A stretch of DNA of 37,770 bases, from positions 1 through 37,770 of the forward strand of contig NZ_JACHGK010000029.1 in assembly GCF_014207535.1 (NCBI RefSeq), written 5' to 3'. Position numbers and translations under genes: made by a program. The notes under the pieces were generated by a model. It did no database searches. It was given only the letters and a program-made list of their open reading frames with translations, and was not told the DNA's origin. Source of the stretch: Bacillus benzoevorans (GTDB lineage Bacteria; Bacillota; Bacilli; Bacillales; Cytobacillaceae). Shown here piece by piece: positions 35,115 to 37,770 of the stretch (position 1 is the first letter of the stretch; each line of letters begins with the position of its first letter).

Positions 35115-35200
35115 TTCACTCCACTTAGCACATTTGCTAAAAATGCTTCGCTAACATGCGGAATATTACTAATTTTGCTAATATTCACACAATTTAGTCG
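35115..35200 (+). promoter_or_regulatory. Putative upstream activator sites (GCTAA repeats)
   Basis: TTAGC-ACATTT-GCTAA is an inverted repeat, TTCGCTAAC follows, and AATATTA/TAATATT flank a further TTTGCTAA. These clustered GCTAA elements 40-100 bp before the -24 box fit enhancer binding by the adjacent activator. Confidence 0.4.
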
Positions 35201-35220
35201 TGTTGTTTAGGCTTTTAAAG

Positions 35221-35237
35221 TTGGTACGAATCTTGCA
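35221..35237 (+). promoter_or_regulatory. Sigma-54 (-24/-12) promoter
   Basis: TTGGTACGAATCTTGCA matches TTGGCACG-N4-TTGCA with one change; the invariant GG (35223-35224) and GC (35235-35236) are exactly 10 bp apart. It drives the decayed gene and probably the MFS transporter. Confidence 0.85.
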
Positions 35238-35266
35238 AATACTATTAAGCGAGAGGAGGTATTTTT

Positions 35267-35495
35267 ATGTTGAACGATTTACGGACGTAGAAACAGGATG
35301 ATGTTCGAAAAATGGGAAAAATTTTCAAAGGAGGAATTGCTGTCTGACTACATAAAAAAGCACTGAAAAGGTGTGATGACCGGAATTGCGGCTTAGAAAA
35401 AAGGGCAAGGTGATTTCAATCTAAGCTATGCTTTCATGCTATATGCTTTAGTCGTTGAAGTCCACATAGCAAAAGGACTTACTCATACCTGCTGA
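35267..35495 (+). pseudogene. Decayed first gene of the sigma-54 operon
   Basis: AGGAGG and ATG at 35267 start MLNDLRT then TAG. Other frames continue with coding-like RNRMMFEKWEKFSKEELLSD, YIKK, KGVMTGIAA-stop-KKGQG and DFNLSYAFMLYALVVEVHIA, KGLTHTC. At least two frameshifts and three stops show that a real gene once lay between the promoter and the transporter. I cannot name the family; its place suggests an enzyme or cofactor for the transported substrate. Confidence 0.6.
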
Positions 35496-35568
35496 TTTTA
35501 GCGAATCGTAGCAATTTCGCGATATCTGAGGAATAACATTAATAATTGGTGTAATAGAGGAGGAAAAT

Positions 35569-36921
35569 ATGCGTTCAATCAATATAAATAAATTAGCTAA
35601 TGAATCAAAGTTTAATCGTTTTCATGGCCTTGTTCTATTCTGGTGTACCTTTATCATTATCTTTGATGGTTATGATTTAGTTGTATACGGAACCATCGTC
35701 CCGGTGCTGATGAAGGAATGGTCGCTTACTCCGGTTGAGTTAGGAACTTTAGGCAGTTATGCTCTATTTGGCATGGCGTTTGGTGCATTCATCTTTGGTC
35801 CGTTGGCGGATAAGATTGGGCGTAAAAATGTGGCTTTGATCTGCGTTATGCTTTTCAGTCTTTTCACACTATTATGCGGATTTGCTAATAATCCCACTCA
35901 ATTTGGGGTCTTTCGTTTTATAGCTGGTTTAGGATTAGGCGGAGTTATGCCAAACGTTGTGGCTTTAATGACAGAATATGCTCCAAGACAATTCAAGTCG
36001 AGAATGGTGGCTATCATGTTTAGCGGTTATTGTGTAGGAGGAGTTCTTGCAGCTGCGCTTGGGATTATGATGATAGAGAAAATGGGCTGGCACTCTGTTT
36101 TCTATATTAGTGCCCTGCCTTTAGTCCTTCTTCCTTTGATGTATAAGTCCCTTCCAGATTCTATTGGTTTTTATTTAGCTAAAAATCAAAAGGAAAAGGC
36201 TGGGTATATTTTATCTAAACTTAATCCTTCTTATACACCTCAGAAAAATGATCAGTATGAAATCGTAATTCCTGAAAAAACAGGTATGACCGTTATGCAA
36301 TTGTTTAAAGGTGGACGAGCTTTAAGTACGATTATGTTTTGGTGCGCATTTTTCATGTGCTTATTAATGATTTACGGATTGAATACATGGCTGCCAAAGT
36401 TAATGGAAAGCGCGGGATACGCATTAGGTTCCAGCTTAATGTTCCTCTTAGTTTTAAATTTAGGAGCAATTTTTGGCGCCATTTTTGGAGGTTGGGCGGC
36501 AGACCGTTGGAGTGGGAAAAAGGTATTGATCACATTCTTTATCTTGGCTGCCATCTCTTTAGGTTTATTAGGACTTAAATCGAATCTTTTTATTGTATAT
36601 GCTCTTGTTGCAATGGCTGGAGCGACAACGATTGGTACACAAATTATCGCCTATTCTTATGTTTCCCAATTTTACCCTATGCAAATACGCGCAACAGGTA
36701 TTGGTTGGGCCTCAGGAGTAGGACGTTTTGGCGGCGTCGCAGGTCCGATATTAGGTGGTTTCCTCCTAACCTTGAATTTGCCATTTCAACAGAACTTTCT
36801 TGCATTTGCCATTCCAGGAATTATTGCAGCACTAGCGGTTGGACTTGTAAATGAGAGAAAAACTGCCAATCAGAAAATGGAGATTGAAATGGACTCTAGA
36901 CAGTACAAAGCAAGCCTGTAG
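35569..36921 (+). CDS. MFS transporter, aromatic acid:H+ symporter type
   Basis: This 450-aa membrane protein has about 12 hydrophobic segments. FDGYDLVVYGTIVPVLMKEW in TM1 is the AAHS signature (PcaK, BenK), where the D residues take part in proton-coupled uptake. FGPLADKIGRKN (between TM2 and TM3) and GWAADRWSGKK (TM8-9) are the paired MFS loops. It likely imports a benzoate-like or hydroxy-aromatic acid; substrate is inferred from family. AGAGGAGG precedes the ATG. It is downstream of the sigma-54 promoter and the decayed gene, so its expression is probably induced through the activator upstream. Confidence 0.9.
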   Translation: MRSININKLANESKFNRFHGLVLFWCTFIIIFDGYDLVVYGTIVPVLMKEWSLTPVELGTLGSYALFGMAFGAFIFGPLADKIGRKNVALICVMLFSLFTLLCGFANNPTQFGVFRFIAGLGLGGVMPNVVALMTEYAPRQFKSRMVAIMFSGYCVGGVLAAALGIMMIEKMGWHSVFYISALPLVLLPLMYKSLPDSIGFYLAKNQKEKAGYILSKLNPSYTPQKNDQYEIVIPEKTGMTVMQLFKGGRALSTIMFWCAFFMCLLMIYGLNTWLPKLMESAGYALGSSLMFLLVLNLGAIFGAIFGGWAADRWSGKKVLITFFILAAISLGLLGLKSNLFIVYALVAMAGATTIGTQIIAYSYVSQFYPMQIRATGIGWASGVGRFGGVAGPILGGFLLTLNLPFQQNFLAFAIPGIIAALAVGLVNERKTANQKMEIEMDSRQYKASL

Positions 36922-37024
36922 GAAGGCAAGCAAAATTATTTTTCGTTGATTTGTCAGATAGTATGAAGATGAATAATTCTTCAATCTTATTTCAGTCAAG
37001 CATCGTATATTTCTCGATGAACGC

Positions 37025-37043
37025 GGGGACAGGTCTAGTCCCC
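37025..37043 (+). terminator. Weak hairpin after the MFS gene
   Basis: GGGGAC (37025-37030) and GTCCCC (37038-37043) form a 6-bp GC-rich stem with a 7-nt loop; the following sequence is only moderately T-rich. It is 100 bp past the transporter stop. Confidence 0.4.
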
Positions 37044-37081
37044 TTGTACCTCTTTTCCTTCTTCTTGCTATGTATGGGGAA

Positions 37082-37207
37082 AAGGTAGGCCACTACCCTA
37101 TCTTTCCCCTGCAAACCACAGGGTGAAGCTAAGCTTCACGTGCCCTATAAGCACCTGAAATTCCAAACATCATATACGCATTCCAACGCACGATCCGTCC
37201 CCGTGTT
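37082..37207. repeat. Intergenic repeat, copy B
   Basis: This is a second copy of the element at 33197-33352, with the same 17-bp palindrome GTGAAGCTAAGCTTCAC and downstream blocks in the same orientation. Together the two copies bracket the activator/transporter locus. Confidence 0.7.
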
Positions 37208-37263
37208 TTCCTAAAATAAAAAGCAAACGAATAGAAAATCACTCAACCGAAAATTTTGAGGAA

Positions 37264-37455
37264 TTACTTTATCATTATTCTCAGCGCCTGCTCTCTAAGC
37301 TTCTCCGATTTCCTATTCCGTACATCCGCTAAAACTTCTTCTATCCCAATGGATCTTAAGTGTAATGAAGCATGATCAAAACAACAGGCAAGCAACTCCA
37401 CACTCTTTATCTTTATTTTAAAACCTTTATTTAGGAAGAAACTTTCTTTAAGTTA
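37264..37455 (-). pseudogene. Possible gene remnant, no start codon
   Basis: The minus strand is open from an upstream TAA near 37455 to TAA 37264 with gene-like sequence (ELLACCFDHASLHLRSIGIE, EVLADVRNRKSEKLREQALR). No ATG or ribosome site precedes it. Family unknown; perhaps the C-terminus of a gene destroyed by the adjacent element. Confidence 0.3.
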
Positions 37456-37523
37456 CTAGAAAGTGCCGAAACTTTTCCATCTGTGTAATTTTTGTGAATC
37501 AAATACATTGCTAGACCAGTAAA

Positions 37524-37700
37524 GTTGAACTACTCACCCCTTATCGACCTTACGGTCTGATTGAAGGGGGAGATTCCTAAGAACACCAACCTATCGGTTA
37601 GTTATTGATTAGGCTATCGCCAACCGACATTCATCTCCCACCTACTCACTGGGCCGTCGCCCTTCTCGTTCCTCAAGTTATCAAGACCTAATTTACAAAA
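37524..37700 (-). mobile_element. IS200/IS605-type right end with omega-RNA-like fold
   Basis: Read on the minus strand this ends in GGTGAGTAGTTCAAC (37538-37524), the usual 3' end of TnpB scaffold RNAs. Before it lies a hairpin: CCCCTT/AAGGGG (37537-37542 with 37564-37569 on the plus strand) enclosing GACC-TTAC-GGTC. A longer helix joins GGGAGAT (37568-37574) to ATCTCCC (37633-37639), enclosing a multi-branched region. In such elements the bases just beyond TTCAAC act as guide; here they read TTTACTGGTCTAGCAATG on the minus strand. No tnpB is inside the window; it may lie past 37770, or the element may lack it. Confidence 0.6.
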
Positions 37701-37715
37701 AGTCCTGAAAATAGG

Positions 37716-37757
37716 GGATAATACATGTTAGTCATGTATAATATGTATTATCCTTTT
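37716..37757. other. Nested palindromes near the window edge
   Basis: GGATAATACAT (37716-37726) pairs with ATGTATTATCC (37743-37753), followed by TTTT; alternatively ATACATG-TTAGT-CATGTAT pairs locally. It could be a terminator or the hairpin of the other end of the IS605-like element. Confidence 0.4.
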
Positions 37758-37770
37758 ATCATCTTATTAA

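Noticed and set aside
1..37770. CRISPR array, tRNA or integrase gene marking the island
   Set aside because: No regularly spaced repeats, no cloverleaf and no recombinase motif were seen on either strand.

Overview
The window reads as chromosome from a low-GC, spore-former-like Bacillota, most likely a member of the Bacillaceae. The evidence is strong AGGAGG-type ribosome sites, occasional GTG/TTG starts, AT-rich intergenic DNA, U-tract hairpin terminators and close Bacillus-type versions of the SWIM, HIT, TtcA and pRiA4b ORF-3 families. No rRNA, tRNA or CRISPR array is visible.

Layout. 0-1.65 kb is a scrap zone: a strongly folded noncoding RNA candidate (about 160-412), an IS3-family element with intact orfA and broken orfB, and a dead MntA/HepT toxin-antitoxin pair cut by the IS. 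1.9-8.6 kb holds ordinary minus-strand genes: a SWIM zinc-finger protein, a pRiA4b ORF-3-like protein, a small protein, an M20-type metallopeptidase, a TPR/winged-helix protein and a HIT hydrolase.

8.7-25.0 kb is a defence island. Its core (10.4-19.2 kb, one minus-strand operon) is Z1-domain helicase, MORC/MutL-like GHKL ATPase, an unrecognised 309-aa protein, a DUF6339-like protein, a C5-cytosine methyltransferase and a PD-(D/E)XK endonuclease, ending at a terminator. Vsr and an HNH endonuclease follow as separate units. This matches the MORC/Z1 type of predicted restriction-modification system known from comparative genomics. To its right lie three more C5-cytosine methyltransferases (one solitary with a long insertion, two in a small operon) and a divergent NgoFVII-family endonuclease whose catalytic lysine appears to be asparagine. 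The window therefore carries four m5C methyltransferases, three or four nucleases and one mismatch-repair endonuclease.

25.3-31.2 kb is a two-gene operon of an AddA-like UvrD helicase with a long N-terminal extension and an AddB-like partner. The partner keeps the four-cysteine Fe-S clasp, but its nuclease core looks shortened or lost. It is too diverged to be the housekeeping addAB and may be another defence module.

31.5-37.2 kb returns to ordinary genes: a TtcA-family protein, a RibD/DHFR-like reductase, and a sigma-54 activator followed by a textbook -24/-12 promoter, a decayed gene and an aromatic-acid-type MFS transporter. Two copies of an intergenic repeat bracket this last locus. The window ends in the right end of an IS200/IS605-type element whose folded RNA resembles a TnpB omega-RNA read on the minus strand.

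The best candidates for something new are the AddAB-like pair, the folded RNA at the left edge, and the methyltransferase-rich island with its unrecognised 309-aa component.
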